Source: Massilia varians
Lineage (GTDB): Bacteria; Pseudomonadota; Gammaproteobacteria; Burkholderiales; Burkholderiaceae_D
DNA: 64,000 nucleotides
Direction of reading: 5' to 3'
NCBI RefSeq assembly: GCF_027923905.1
Contig: NZ_AP026966.1
Span: 1,303,001-1,367,000 of the forward strand
Position numbers and translations under genes: made by a program. The notes under the pieces are model-generated. The model made no database searches. It was not told where the DNA came from and worked only from the letters and a program-made list of their open reading frames with translations. The first letter of the stretch is position 1. Each line of letters opens with the position of its first letter. Below, piece after piece: positions 17,565 to 26,324 of this stretch.

Positions 17565-19310
17565 TCAATGCCCGCGGCCTTGCACCAGCGCCGTGCCGAT
17601 GCCGTGGCGCCTGCTTTCGCTGACCGCGGTGATGGTGCCGTCCGGATTGAACACCAGGGCATTCGCCGCGCCGATTTCTTCCGGCTCGGCTTCCCAGCGG
17701 TGGCCGAGGCGCTCGAGCGCGCGCGCCTGCTCGCTGCCGGCAAAACCCGGCTCGATCGAGGTGGCCTCGCCGTTGCGCTCCGAGATGCGCGGGGCGTTCA
17801 GGGCCTGGTCCATCGGCATGCCGAGGTCGATGTAGTTGACGATGGTCTGCAGCACCGTCGTGATGATGGTCGAGCCGCCCGGACTGCCGATGGTGAAGGC
17901 CGGCTTGCCGTCCTTGAGGGCGATGGTCGGTGCCATGCTCGAGCGCGGACGCTTGCCGGCTTCGGGCACGTTCGGGTGCGGGCCGTTGAAGTCGAAGTCG
18001 GTCAGCTCGTTATTCAGCAGGAAGCCGTAGCCCGGCACGACGATGCCGCTGCCGCCCCAGGATTCGATGGTGAAGGTATACGACACCACGTTGCCGTCCT
18101 TGTCCGACACCGTCAGGTGGGTGGTGTGGGCGTTCTCCAGCTGCAGCTTGGCAGACTGTGGGCGCAGCGGCACGCTGAGGTCGCGCTGGTAGCCGTAGGG
18201 GTCGCCCACGGCCACCTTGCGCGCCGCCTGCGCCCCGATCAGCCTGCGCCGCTGGGCCGCGTAGTCCTTGGACAGGATACCGGCCACGGGTGCGTCGATG
18301 TATTCGGGATCGGCCAGGTAGGCGTTGCGGTCGGCGAAGGCCAGGCGGCTGGCCTCGATGTACAGGTGCTCGGCCTGGGCGCGCGGCAGTTTCTTCAGGT
18401 CGTAGCCTTCCAGGATGTTCAGCGCTTCGGCCACCGTGGCGCCGCCGCTGCTGGGCAGCGGCATGCCGTAGATCTCGTAGCCGCGGTAGGTGCTGCGCAG
18501 CGGCTGGCGGATGCGCGCCTCGTAGTTGGCCAGGTCGGCCATCGTCATCTTGCCCGGGCGCGCGCGCCGGCCCGGGGCCAGCGGCGGCATGTTGACGGCA
18601 TCGACGATGGCGCGCGCGAGCGGCCCTTCGTAGAAGGCCTTGACGCCGCCTGCGGCGATCTCGCGGTAGGCCTTGGCCATGCCCGGATTGCGGATCAGCG
18701 TGCCCGGCTGCACCGCCTTGCCGCCCCGCAGGTAGAGCGCGCTGGTCGGCGCATATAGCTGAAATTTTCTTTCATTTTGGGCTGTTAAATGACTGAATAT
18801 TTCACTGACGCGAAAGCCCTTGTCGGCGACCTCGATGGCCGGCGCCAGCACCTGGCTGAAGCGCATGGTGCCGTAGCGCTCGAGCGCCTCGTGCCAGCCG
18901 CGCACGGTGCCGGGCACGCCCACCGAGGCGCCGCTGGCGACTGCCGTTTCAAAATCGATCGGCTTGCCGTTCTCGAGGAAAGCCTGGGGCGTGAAGCTGG
19001 CCGGGGCGGTCTCGCGGTGGTCGATGGTGATCACACGCTTGTCCTTGGCCAGGTAGATCAGCATGAAGCCGCCCCCGCCGATGCCGCAGCTGAACGGATC
19101 GGTGACGCCCAGCGTGGCCGCCGCCGCGACCGCCGCGTCGACGGCATTGCCGCCCCCGTTCAGGATCGCCAGCGCCGACTGCGAGGCCTGCTCGCTGATG
19201 GTGGCGACCGCGCCGCCAGTGCCGGTGGCCACCGGCGTCTTCGCTTGCGTCGCGGCCGGGTGCAGGACGATGGATAAAGTCAGCCCGCAAGCGAGCAGGG
19301 TCGCCTTCAT
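17565..19310 (-). CDS. ggt: Gamma-glutamyltransferase (periplasmic)
   Basis: Ntn-hydrolase that transfers or hydrolyses the gamma-glutamyl group of glutathione in the periplasm. The 581-residue precursor has a signal peptide (MKATLLACGLTLSIVLHPAATQA). The autocleavage site and nucleophile Thr396 are visible in ENAHTTHLTVSDKDG, dividing large and small subunits; the substrate-binding loop GSPGGSTIITTVLQ and the large-subunit HRETAPA motif are intact. Length matches the family. Shine-Dalgarno AAGGAA precedes the ATG. A small lipoprotein gene ends 18 bases upstream on the same strand and may be cotranscribed. Confidence 0.95.
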   Translation of the reverse strand: MKATLLACGLTLSIVLHPAATQAKTPVATGTGGAVATISEQASQSALAILNGGGNAVDAAVAAAATLGVTDPFSCGIGGGGFMLIYLAKDKRVITIDHRETAPASFTPQAFLENGKPIDFETAVASGASVGVPGTVRGWHEALERYGTMRFSQVLAPAIEVADKGFRVSEIFSHLTAQNERKFQLYAPTSALYLRGGKAVQPGTLIRNPGMAKAYREIAAGGVKAFYEGPLARAIVDAVNMPPLAPGRRARPGKMTMADLANYEARIRQPLRSTYRGYEIYGMPLPSSGGATVAEALNILEGYDLKKLPRAQAEHLYIEASRLAFADRNAYLADPEYIDAPVAGILSKDYAAQRRRLIGAQAARKVAVGDPYGYQRDLSVPLRPQSAKLQLENAHTTHLTVSDKDGNVVSYTFTIESWGGSGIVVPGYGFLLNNELTDFDFNGPHPNVPEAGKRPRSSMAPTIALKDGKPAFTIGSPGGSTIITTVLQTIVNYIDLGMPMDQALNAPRISERNGEATSIEPGFAGSEQARALERLGHRWEAEPEEIGAANALVFNPDGTITAVSESRRHGIGTALVQGRGH

Positions 19311-19328
19311 GGGAGTTCCTTCGGGCGC

Positions 19329-19745
19329 CTAGTAGGCGTACAGGTTGAAGGTCACCGGATACGAGCTTGGTGCGGTGCCCGCGATGCCGCGCGGCGGCTG
19401 CGGCGTCAGGTGGTCGAGCTGGATGAGCGAGCCGCGCAGCGCTGGCGACATGTAGCCCGGCCGGCCCGGCACCAGGTAGAAGCCCTGGGCCACGTTGCCG
19501 ATGCGCATCGTGAAGCGGTAGGCCAGCTGGCCCGGCCAGATGCAGCGCGCGTTGTCGGGACAGCGGCTGTCTTCGGCGCCTTCGTAGGTGATGCTGAGGC
19601 GTTCGCCGAGCGGCAGCACCTGGCGCTCGGTCAGGGTATAGCGCGCTTCGGGCAGGCGGTCGTGGGAGCTGGCGCAGCCGGCCAGGGCACCGGCAAGTGC
19701 AAGGGCGGCGCAGCCGAAGGAGGAAACACGGAGCAGGGGATGCAT
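19329..19745 (-). CDS. Small lipoprotein of unknown function
   Basis: A 138-residue predicted lipoprotein: from MHPLLRVSS the signal sequence ends in lipobox LAGC, followed by a roughly 115-residue beta-rich domain. It contains the pattern DSRCPDNARCIWPGQ, two cysteines with CxWxG-like context, shared by many short uncharacterised lipoproteins in proteobacteria. An ATG 13 codons upstream is also in frame; I chose the inner one for a normal signal-peptide length. It lies 18 bases before ggt on the same strand and is divergent from pstS. Function unknown. Confidence 0.72.
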   Translation of the reverse strand: MHPLLRVSSFGCAALALAGALAGCASSHDRLPEARYTLTERQVLPLGERLSITYEGAEDSRCPDNARCIWPGQLAYRFTMRIGNVAQGFYLVPGRPGYMSPALRGSLIQLDHLTPQPPRGIAGTAPSSYPVTFNLYAY

Positions 19746-19814
19746 GCGATGTCCACCGGGTTGTTTTTTTGGAATCCTCATCATAGCAAACCTGCCCGGC
19801 GCGGTCGCGCACAG

Positions 19815-19871
19815 GCGGTCACGGAGCGGTCATATTGCGGTCACATGCTTGTCACATCGGCGGACTAGACT
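19815..19871 (+). promoter_or_regulatory. PhoB-type promoter of pstS: two tandem Pho boxes and -10
   Basis: Four direct repeats at exact 11-base spacing read GCGGTCA (19815), GCGGTCA (19826), GCGGTCA (19837) and CTTGTCA (19848), the seven-base half-sites of two adjacent Pho boxes (consensus CTGTCAT). Eleven bases after the last comes TAGACT (19866-19871), a -10 element at the distance expected for PhoB-activated promoters lacking a -35. pstS starts 56 bases later. Induction under phosphate limitation is the expected behaviour. Confidence 0.88.
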
Positions 19872-19926
19872 TTGCCGCGTGGTCCAAAACACACCTCCAT
19901 CAACCAGGAATAGGAATAAGAAGCCA

Positions 19927-20964
19927 ATGTTCAAGAAGATCCTCGCCGCCGCAGCCACCACTGCCGCCGTGCTCGCGATGTCGACCGCTCACGCCGCTGA
20001 CATGACCGGCGCCGGCGCGACCTTCCCGTACCCGATCTACGCCAAGTGGGCCGAGTCGTACAAGGCTGCCACCGGCAACGGCCTGAACTACCAGTCGGTC
20101 GGTTCGGGCGCCGGCATCAAGCAGATCAAGGCCAAGACCGTGGACTTCGGCGCGTCGGACATGCCGCTGAAGGCCGAAGACCTGGATGAGGCGGGCCTGA
20201 TGCAGTTCCCGGCCATCATGGGCGGTGTGGTCGCCGTGGTCAACGTGGAAGGCGTGCAACCCGGCCAGCTCAAGCTGACCGGTCCGGTGCTGGCCGACAT
20301 CTACATGGGCAAGATCACCAAGTGGAACGCGCAGCAGATCGCCGCGCTGAACCCGGGGGTGAAGCTGCCGGACGCCGACATCACCGTCGTGCACCGCGCC
20401 GATTCCTCGGGCACCTCCTTCCTGTTCACCGACTACCTGTCCAAGACCAGCCCCGACTGGAAGAACAGCATCGGCGCCGGCACCACCGTGAAGTGGGCGG
20501 TGGGCGTGGGCGGCAAGGGCAACGAAGGCGTGGCCGCCAACGTGCAGCGCATCAAGGGCGCGATCGGCTACGTCGAGTGGGCCTACGCCAAGAAGAACAA
20601 GCTGTCGCACACCCAGCTGAAGAACAAGGACGGCGCCTTCCTGCAGCCGGACGACGAGGCTTTCAAGGCTGCAGCAAGCGGCGCCGAATGGACCAAGGCG
20701 CCGGGCTTCGGCGTGGTGCTGACCGACGCGGCCGGCAAGCAGAGCTGGCCGATCACGGGCGTGTCCTACATCCTGATGCACAAGACCCAGGCCGATGCAG
20801 CCAAGGGCCTGGAAGTCGTGAAGTTCTTCGACTGGGCCTTCAAGAACGGCGCCCCGGCTGCCGCCGAGCTGGACTACGTGCCGATGCCGGCATCGGTCGT
20901 CAAGCTGGTGCAGGCCAACTGGAAGGCCAACCTGAAGGATGCGTCGGGCAAGGCGATCTACTGA
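19927..20964 (+). CDS. pstS: Phosphate ABC transporter substrate-binding protein
   Basis: Periplasmic high-affinity phosphate-binding protein, 345 residues with an Ala-rich signal peptide ending TAHA before ADMTGAGATFPYPIYAKW. Phosphate ligands are recognisable in GAGATFPYP, SVGSGAGI, DFGASDMPL and the RADSSGTSF loop. The ATG at 19927 follows a purine-rich Shine-Dalgarno region (AGGAATAAG). It is preceded by two Pho boxes. The transport subunits pstCAB, normally next, are absent: an intergenic repeat and a PhoB-like gene follow. pstCAB must lie elsewhere in the genome, which is common in Burkholderiales. Confidence 0.97.
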   Translation: MFKKILAAAATTAAVLAMSTAHAADMTGAGATFPYPIYAKWAESYKAATGNGLNYQSVGSGAGIKQIKAKTVDFGASDMPLKAEDLDEAGLMQFPAIMGGVVAVVNVEGVQPGQLKLTGPVLADIYMGKITKWNAQQIAALNPGVKLPDADITVVHRADSSGTSFLFTDYLSKTSPDWKNSIGAGTTVKWAVGVGGKGNEGVAANVQRIKGAIGYVEWAYAKKNKLSHTQLKNKDGAFLQPDDEAFKAAASGAEWTKAPGFGVVLTDAAGKQSWPITGVSYILMHKTQADAAKGLEVVKFFDWAFKNGAPAAAELDYVPMPASVVKLVQANWKANLKDASGKAIY

Positions 20965-20989
20965 TCCCTTGAATTGACGCGGCGCTGAC

Positions 20990-21095
20990 GTAGGGTGGGC
21001 GGCTATGCCGTCCACGCGTTCAACTCACGTAAGCAGGCCGCACATCCATTCAAATTCTGTTTGAACGCGTGGGCAGGAAGACCTGCCCACCCTAC
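20990..21095. repeat. Intergenic inverted repeat, GTAGGGTGGGC family, copy A
   Basis: Outer arms GTAGGGTGGGC (20990-21000) and GCCCACCCTAC (21085-21095) are exact complements; an inner pair, CGCGTTCAA near 21016 and TTGAACGCG at 21061, makes a nested cruciform. Related copies are at 34298-34367, 37538-37666 and 63376-63480, and a half copy at 23271-23294. It separates pstS from the PhoB-like gene, whose ATG is nine bases beyond the right arm. Confidence 0.85.
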
Positions 21096-21104
21096 ATTTC
21101 AACT

Positions 21105-21743
21105 ATGAACACGGCTAACACGATCGTCCTGGTCGTCGACGACAAGCCGGCCATCGCCGAGCTGCTCAAGTATTCGCTGCACGAAGACGAGTGGATCTGG
21201 CACAGCGTGCCGAGCCTGGCGCAGGCCTGGGAGTTCATCGGGCGCGAACGCCCCGCACTGCTGCTGCAGGAATCGATGCTGCGCCAGGAAGGCGGCCTGC
21301 GCCTGCTGGCGCGCCTGCGCGGCGATCGCCGCCTGCGCGGGAAACCGGTGATCCTGCTGGCCGCCGAATCCACCGAGGGCGACGGCACGGGGCCATCCGC
21401 GCCTGCCGAATTCATTCCCCAGCCGCCGCCAGACGACGCGCCGGACGAGCGCCTGCTGTGCCTGGGGCGCCTGGTGCTCGATCCGCTCAGCTGCAGCGTG
21501 CGCGTCGGCAACCACAAGGTCGAGGTGCGCCACGCCGAGTACCGCCTGCTGCGCTTCCTGCTGTGCCACCCGGGCCAGGTGTTCTCGCGCGCCCAGCTGC
21601 TCGAGCACCTGTGGGCGTCGCACGACACCCTCGACCAGCGCACCGTCGACGTCCACGTGCTGCGCCTGCGCAAGGCGCTGGGACGCGCCAAGTCCCTGCT
21701 CAAGACCGTGCGCGGCGCCGGCTACATGCTGTCCGCGGCTTAG
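21105..21743 (+). CDS. OmpR/PhoB-like regulator with degenerate receiver
   Basis: A 212-residue protein with an N-terminal receiver-like part (about 1-110) and a C-terminal winged-helix domain (about 117-210; HPGQVFSRAQLLEHLW, RTVDVHVLRLRKAL and TVRGAGYML are PhoB-like). Acidic D12 and D13 remain, but aligned to PhoB the phospho-accepting Asp is Glu56 (LLLQESML), the conserved Thr is Ala (ILLAAE), the conserved Lys is Gln (FIPQPP), helix 4 is Gly/Pro/Ser-rich and helix 5 is missing. It probably works without phosphorylation. No kinase gene is nearby. The ATG has no clear Shine-Dalgarno; an in-frame GTG at 21069 lies inside the repeat. The end overlaps the convergent hydrolase remnant by four bases. 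Confidence 0.85.
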   Translation: MNTANTIVLVVDDKPAIAELLKYSLHEDEWIWHSVPSLAQAWEFIGRERPALLLQESMLRQEGGLRLLARLRGDRRLRGKPVILLAAESTEGDGTGPSAPAEFIPQPPPDDAPDERLLCLGRLVLDPLSCSVRVGNHKVEVRHAEYRLLRFLLCHPGQVFSRAQLLEHLWASHDTLDQRTVDVHVLRLRKALGRAKSLLKTVRGAGYMLSAA

Positions 21744-23257
21744 GGGCCGGCGCGCAGCGCCTTGATGCGCGCCACCGCGTTCAACTGGTTCTTGTCCACC
21801 GCGACCGCCTTCTCGTAGGCCGCGATCGCCTGGGCCTTCTCTCCCAGCGCCTCCCAGGCCTCGCCTTCGCTGTCCTAGGCGTTGCCGTATTTCGGCTCGA
21901 TATGGGTGGCCAGCTTGAACAGTTCGAGCGCGCCGCGCGCATGCTTCCCGCCCAACAGCTGGTAACCCAGGGTGTTGAGATGGAGGGGACTCAGCGCGAA
22001 GTCAGGGGAGTCGTCGCGCATGCGCGCATAGAGGGCCTGGGCATCGCAATAACCGGCTGCGGCGAACGCACGCAGGAAGGCCGCTTCGGTCGGCACCGCG
22101 GCAAGGGCCGGCTGGAAGCGCATAGCCATCACTTGCGGCGCGATGCCGTTCCTGGCGGGCGACTGGCGCAGGAAGGCCAGCGCCTTGTCGTCCTGCTTCA
22201 GGTAGGCGTCGAAGAAGCGGTGCACGTACAGGGCGACGGCGCGGTAGGCCTGTTCGACGTCGGCGCGCCGGAAGTCGCCGAATTCGTCGTCGCGCGCCAG
22301 GCGCAATCCATACAGGGAGCTGAAGTGCCCGTGCTGCATCGGGTGCATGGTGCCGAAGTAGACGTCCGAGTACTTCATGCTGTTCAGGTAGCTCGCAGTC
22401 GGCCTGTTGTTCTTCTGTGCGAGCTCCTCGAAGGGCAAGGAAGCGGCGCCCAGGGACAGCATCGGCACCGTGGTGCGCGCCGGCCGCACGTCGCCGGCGG
22501 CGCTCCAGATCTTCTGGTAGAAGCGGATCGAGCCGTCCAGGCTCACCAGCGCCTTGATGCGGCTGGAGCGCGCGGCGGCGAACACGTTGGACAGGCCGCC
22601 CCAGCTGAAGCCCGCCACCGCGACCTTGTCCAGGTCGGCCTGCGGCAGGGTGTGCGCGTGGTTGACCAGGAAGGTGATGTCCGCCGCCTGCGCTTCCACG
22701 CCTTCGACATCGTCGGTCATGACCTTCGAGCGCGCGCCCAGGCTGCGGCTGGCGATGACGACGTAGCCCTGGCTGGCCAGGTACTCGCACAGGTCCAGGT
22801 TCTCGTCCGCCGCCTCGGCGAAACTCGGCGCGTAGACCAGCACCGGATACTTGCCGGCGGCGGGGGCGGCGTCGCGCACGGCCAGGGTCGCGGCCTCGTA
22901 CCGGGACTTCTGCGGACCCGCCAGCCAGGCGGCCCGCTGCTTCGCGCTGTCGGCCGCCGGCAAGCCGAAATTCACGTCGGACAGGGCGGCCTGGCGATAG
23001 TCCACCACCCGCATCGGCGCAGCCTGCGACTGCCTGGCCGGATACCAGACCAGGGCCTGGATCGGCCGGGCCTGCGGCGTGGCGAGCGGCTTGCCGAAGG
23101 CGTCGAGCTGCTCGTCCATGGCACGGCTGTAGTCGTAGAGCTGCGCCACGCGCAGGCCGACCGCATGCGGGCCGGGCGCGGGCGTCAGGCCGGCTGCGCC
23201 GGCATGGACGGGGAGATGGGCGCTGGCGGCGAGGATCAGGATGGCGAATGTTTTCAT
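21740..23257 (-). pseudogene. Dienelactone-hydrolase-like protein with TPR tail, amber-interrupted
   Basis: A secreted alpha/beta hydrolase (signal peptide MKTFAILILAASAHLPVHA) with nucleophile motif GFSWGG (Gly-x-Ser-x-Gly) in VAVAGFSWGGLSNVF and PVLVYAPSF upstream, followed by C-terminal TPR-like helices. The frame stops at TAG (21875-21877) after EPKYGNA, 460 residues from the start. Beyond it the same frame stays open for 44 codons, reading DSEGEAWEALGEKAQAIAAY to TAA at 21740, an ordinary TPR repeat. The TAG stands where TPRs usually have Tyr (NAYDS), so TAC to TAG is the simplest explanation. The hydrolase domain is intact, so the product may still work. Confidence 0.8.
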
Positions 23258-23270
23258 CAGGCTTGGAAGG

Positions 23271-23294
23271 GGGGGGCGACGTCGCCCATCCTAC
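23271..23294. repeat. Half copy of the GTAGGGTGGGC repeat family
   Basis: GGGCGAC and GTCGCCC abut as a perfect hairpin at 23274-23287, followed by CATCCTAC, one base off the family's right arm. No matching left arm is seen. It lies in the 146-base gap between the divergent hydrolase and GGDEF-EAL genes. Confidence 0.5.
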
Positions 23295-23335
23295 GGCCAG
23301 TTTGGCGCCGAAAATGCGCGGTTTGTCACTTTACA

Positions 23336-23359
23336 AACATGTCATCGGGACGACATGTT
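23336..23359. promoter_or_regulatory. Inverted repeat AACATGTC-N8-GACATGTT, candidate operator
   Basis: Two perfect eight-base arms with an eight-base spacer lie 45 bases before the GGDEF-EAL gene and about 80 bases before the divergent hydrolase. The arm spacing, about 16 bases centre to centre, suits a dimeric regulator on one DNA face. The AT-rich segments around it (TTTACA at 23330; CTAATTAG just after) could form a promoter, but no convincing -35/-10 pair is seen. Confidence 0.45.
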
Positions 23360-23403
23360 CGCTAATTAGACTTGCGGAAACTTTGCGTCCTGATTCCGCC
23401 TGC

Positions 23404-26127
23404 ATGAGCATCCACGCCGCCGTCCGCACCGCTTCGCGCACCAACCGTTATCTCGTCGTCATCTGGCCGCTGCTTGCGCTGCTGCTGTGCGCGGCGCTGT
23501 GGATCGCCACCGTATGGCGCGCCGAGGCCGAGCGCGCGCGCGCGGACAGCCAGGCGCGCAAGGACGCCGGCGCCTATGCCGAGGCCTACGAGCAGTACAT
23601 CACGCGCTCGGTCGGGCAGATGGACCAGGTCACGATGCAGCTGAAGTTCAGCTGGGAGAAGGGACGGGCGCACCGGAAAGACCTTGGCCTGCTCGACGAG
23701 CTGCGCCGCGACGGCATGTTCACCGACGCCGCCTTCGGCGTGGTGGCGATCGTCGACCGCGACGGCATGGTGCAGGCCTCGACCCGGCCCGCGCTGCTCG
23801 GCAGCGACCTGTCCGCCGGACCTTACTTCGTGCAGCATCGCAACCACATCTCCACCGCCCTGCGCATCGGCACAGCGCCGCCGCATGTCGCCGGGCACGG
23901 CGAGATGGTGCTGTTCACGCGCCGCCTCGACACCCGCGACGACGAATTCGACGGCATCGTGCTGATGGCGGTCGATGCGCGCTACTTCACCGCCTTCGTC
24001 AGCCCGGCCACGCTGGGCGCGGGCGGCGTGGTGGCGCTGGCTGGCAGCGAGGGGCGGCTGCGCGCCGAGCAGCACAGCGACGGCGCCGCCTTCCGCGGCG
24101 CCAGGCTGCTGCCCTCGCGCGCGCAGCCGTGGGCGGGCGAGCGCGGCGTGCGCCTGGTGCAGGGACGGGACGGTTTCGCCGACGGCCAGGCGCGCGTGCT
24201 CGGCTGGCGCCAATCGAGCGCCTATCCGTTGGTGGCCCTGGTCGGCCTGTCGCACGCGACTGCCCTGCAGGCGGCGCAGGCGGCCTGGGTCGACAACCGC
24301 AACCGGACCATCGCCATCGGCGCCTGCCTGCTGCTGCTGGGGGGCATCGGTTCGGTGCTGGCGCGCCGCGCCGTGCTGCGCGAGCGCGAGCAGGAAGAAG
24401 TGCAGCGCGCCTACCGCACCGCCACCGAAAGCGGCAACGACGGCTTCTACATGGCCGCCGCCGTGCGCGGCCGCGATGGCGGCATCCTGGACTTCCGCAT
24501 CGTCGACTGCAACGAGCGCGGCGCCTTCTTCTACGGCCTGACGCGCGCCACCCTGGTGGGCAGCAGTCTGTCGCAGGTCGACAGCGCCCTGTTCGGGGAA
24601 GCGCTGCTCGACACCTACCGCAAGGCGATGGAGACCGGCTTTCACGAGGACGACCGCCGCCTGCCGGCGGACAACCGCCTGAACATCAGCTGGGGACGCC
24701 GGCGCCTGGTGCGGGTCGGGAACGGGCTGGCGGTGACGCTGCAGGACATCAGCGAGCGCAAGGCCCACGAGACCCAGCTCGAGCGCCTGGCCCACGAGGA
24801 CGTGCTGACCGGCCTGGCCACGCGCCACGCCTTCCTGGCGGCGATGCCGGCGATCCTGGCGCAGGCGCGCGCCGGCGAAGCCGGCCTGGCCCTGCTGTTC
24901 ATCGACCTCGACGAATTCAAGCAGGTCAACGACACCCATGGCCACGCGACCGGCGACCAGCTGCTCAAGAGCGCGGCCCAGCGCCTGCTGTCGCTGCTGC
25001 GCCCCACCGACCGGGTGGCGCGCTTCGGCGGCGACGAGTTCCTGGTGCTGCTGCATCCCTGCGAGGGCGAGCGCCAGGCCGCCTCGGTGGCGGCGCGCAT
25101 CGTCGAGGCCTTCGGCGTGCCTTTCCTGATCGGCGACGAGCTGCATGCGGTGGGCGCCTCGATCGGCATCAGTATGTTCCCGCGCGACGGCCAGGACGCC
25201 GAGACCCTGGTACGCCACAGCGACATCGCGATGTACGCCGGGAAAAACGAGGGCAAGGGCCAGTACCGCTTCTTCGATCCGGCGCTGTCGAACGGCCTGA
25301 ACGCGCGCGCGCGCCTGAAGCAGCGCATGCTGGAAGCGATCGAGCACGACCAGTTCCTGCTGCACTACCAGCCGCGCGTGGACGCCCGCAGCGGCGAGCT
25401 GCTGAGCATGGAGGCGCTGGTGCGCTGGCGCCATCCTGAACTGGGCCTGGTGGCACCTAGCGAGTTCATCCCGCTGGCGGAAAGCACCGGCCTGATCCGC
25501 AACATCGGCGAGATCGTGATCGACAAGGCCTGCGCCCAGCTGGCCGCCTGGCGCGAGGCGGGAGCCCAGCTGGTGCCGGTCTCGATCAACGTCTCGCCCA
25601 GGCAGTTCCTGCGCGGCGGCGTGCAGCGCCAGCTGAGCTGCGCGATGGCGCGCCACCGCGTGCCGGCCAGCCTGATCGAGATCGAGATCACCGAGTCGGC
25701 GATGATGGGCGACCACGACGAGATCCTGGCCGAACTGGCCGCGCTGCGCGCCCTCGGCGTCAAGCTGCACGTGGACGATTTCGGCACCGGCTACTCCTCG
25801 CTGTCGCAGCTGCAGCGCCTGAAAATGGACGTGCTAAAGGTGGACCGCGCCTTCACCACGGAACTGGGCAACTCGAAGGAGGGCAGGGTGTTCTTCCAGG
25901 CGATCGTGTCGATGGCCCACGCGCTCGGCATGTCCGTGGTGGCCGAAGGCGTCGAGACCGAAGAGCAGCTCGACATCCTGCGCGGCCTGGACTGCAACGA
26001 GGTGCAGGGCTATTACATCGCGCGTCCGGTGCCGGCCGGCGAGATGTTGCAGATGATGGGGCGGCGCTTCCTGTTGGAGCACGCAGCGGCGCCCGCGTCG
26101 CTTGCGCCGGAGGTTGTTTCCTTCTAG
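23404..26127 (+). CDS. Membrane cyclic di-GMP enzyme, Cache-like - PAS - GGDEF - EAL
   Basis: A 907-residue protein starting MSIHAAVRTAS. A helix at about residues 13-35 and another near 300-320 enclose a periplasmic double-Cache-like sensor (contains GVVAIVDRDGMVQAST and GPYFVQHRNHIS). A divergent PAS follows (about 335-455, closing with DISERKAHETQLERLAHEDVLTGL as is usual), then GGDEF with intact RFGGDEFLVLL (about 460-625), then EAL with SMEALVRWRHPE, ITESAMMGDHDEI and DDFGTGYSSL (about 640-890). Both catalytic motifs look intact, so it could make and degrade cyclic di-GMP; net direction cannot be told. The ATG at 23404 was chosen over an in-frame upstream start (23248) whose extra residues read through the intergenic repeat and operator. 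Confidence 0.92.
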   Translation: MSIHAAVRTASRTNRYLVVIWPLLALLLCAALWIATVWRAEAERARADSQARKDAGAYAEAYEQYITRSVGQMDQVTMQLKFSWEKGRAHRKDLGLLDELRRDGMFTDAAFGVVAIVDRDGMVQASTRPALLGSDLSAGPYFVQHRNHISTALRIGTAPPHVAGHGEMVLFTRRLDTRDDEFDGIVLMAVDARYFTAFVSPATLGAGGVVALAGSEGRLRAEQHSDGAAFRGARLLPSRAQPWAGERGVRLVQGRDGFADGQARVLGWRQSSAYPLVALVGLSHATALQAAQAAWVDNRNRTIAIGACLLLLGGIGSVLARRAVLREREQEEVQRAYRTATESGNDGFYMAAAVRGRDGGILDFRIVDCNERGAFFYGLTRATLVGSSLSQVDSALFGEALLDTYRKAMETGFHEDDRRLPADNRLNISWGRRRLVRVGNGLAVTLQDISERKAHETQLERLAHEDVLTGLATRHAFLAAMPAILAQARAGEAGLALLFIDLDEFKQVNDTHGHATGDQLLKSAAQRLLSLLRPTDRVARFGGDEFLVLLHPCEGERQAASVAARIVEAFGVPFLIGDELHAVGASIGISMFPRDGQDAETLVRHSDIAMYAGKNEGKGQYRFFDPALSNGLNARARLKQRMLEAIEHDQFLLHYQPRVDARSGELLSMEALVRWRHPELGLVAPSEFIPLAESTGLIRNIGEIVIDKACAQLAAWREAGAQLVPVSINVSPRQFLRGGVQRQLSCAMARHRVPASLIEIEITESAMMGDHDEILAELAALRALGVKLHVDDFGTGYSSLSQLQRLKMDVLKVDRAFTTELGNSKEGRVFFQAIVSMAHALGMSVVAEGVETEEQLDILRGLDCNEVQGYYIARPVPAGEMLQMMGRRFLLEHAAAPASLAPEVVSF

Positions 26128-26137
26128 AATGCCCACA

Positions 26138-26268
26138 CCCTGTGGGGAGTAGCCTCCTCCTGCGCAATGCGGGAGGGCCCGTGTCAACATACTCGCTTCG
26201 CTCAGTTTCTGATGCGTAAAGCGTGGCACGGGCGACCTAGCGGTTGGCGAGACCATCGGCCCATCCGC
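26138..26268 (+). promoter_or_regulatory. yybP-ykoY (Mn2+) riboswitch upstream of mntP
   Basis: The 5' leader contains the conserved segments of the manganese-sensing yybP-ykoY RNA: GGGGAGTAGCC (26144-26154), GTCAACATACTCG (26183-26195) and GGCGAGACCATCGGCC (26246-26261), in correct order and spacing, with a variable hairpin (CTCCTCCTGCGC/GCGGGAGGG) between the first two. Edges are approximate. It precedes an MntP-type exporter, the usual pairing. Mn2+ binding is expected to turn expression on. The platform at about 26270-26320 is GC-rich and overlaps the region just before the start codon. Confidence 0.9.
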
Positions 26269-26324
26269 GCCATTGTCGGGCGTGCGGGTGCGCCTTTGTG
26301 TTTTCGTCCGACCGGAACCCCAGC

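Noticed and set aside
20990..21095. Considering the GTAGGGTGGGC elements as CRISPR or insertion sequences
   Set aside because: There is no regular repeat-spacer array, no transposase and no target duplication; they are isolated inverted repeats.
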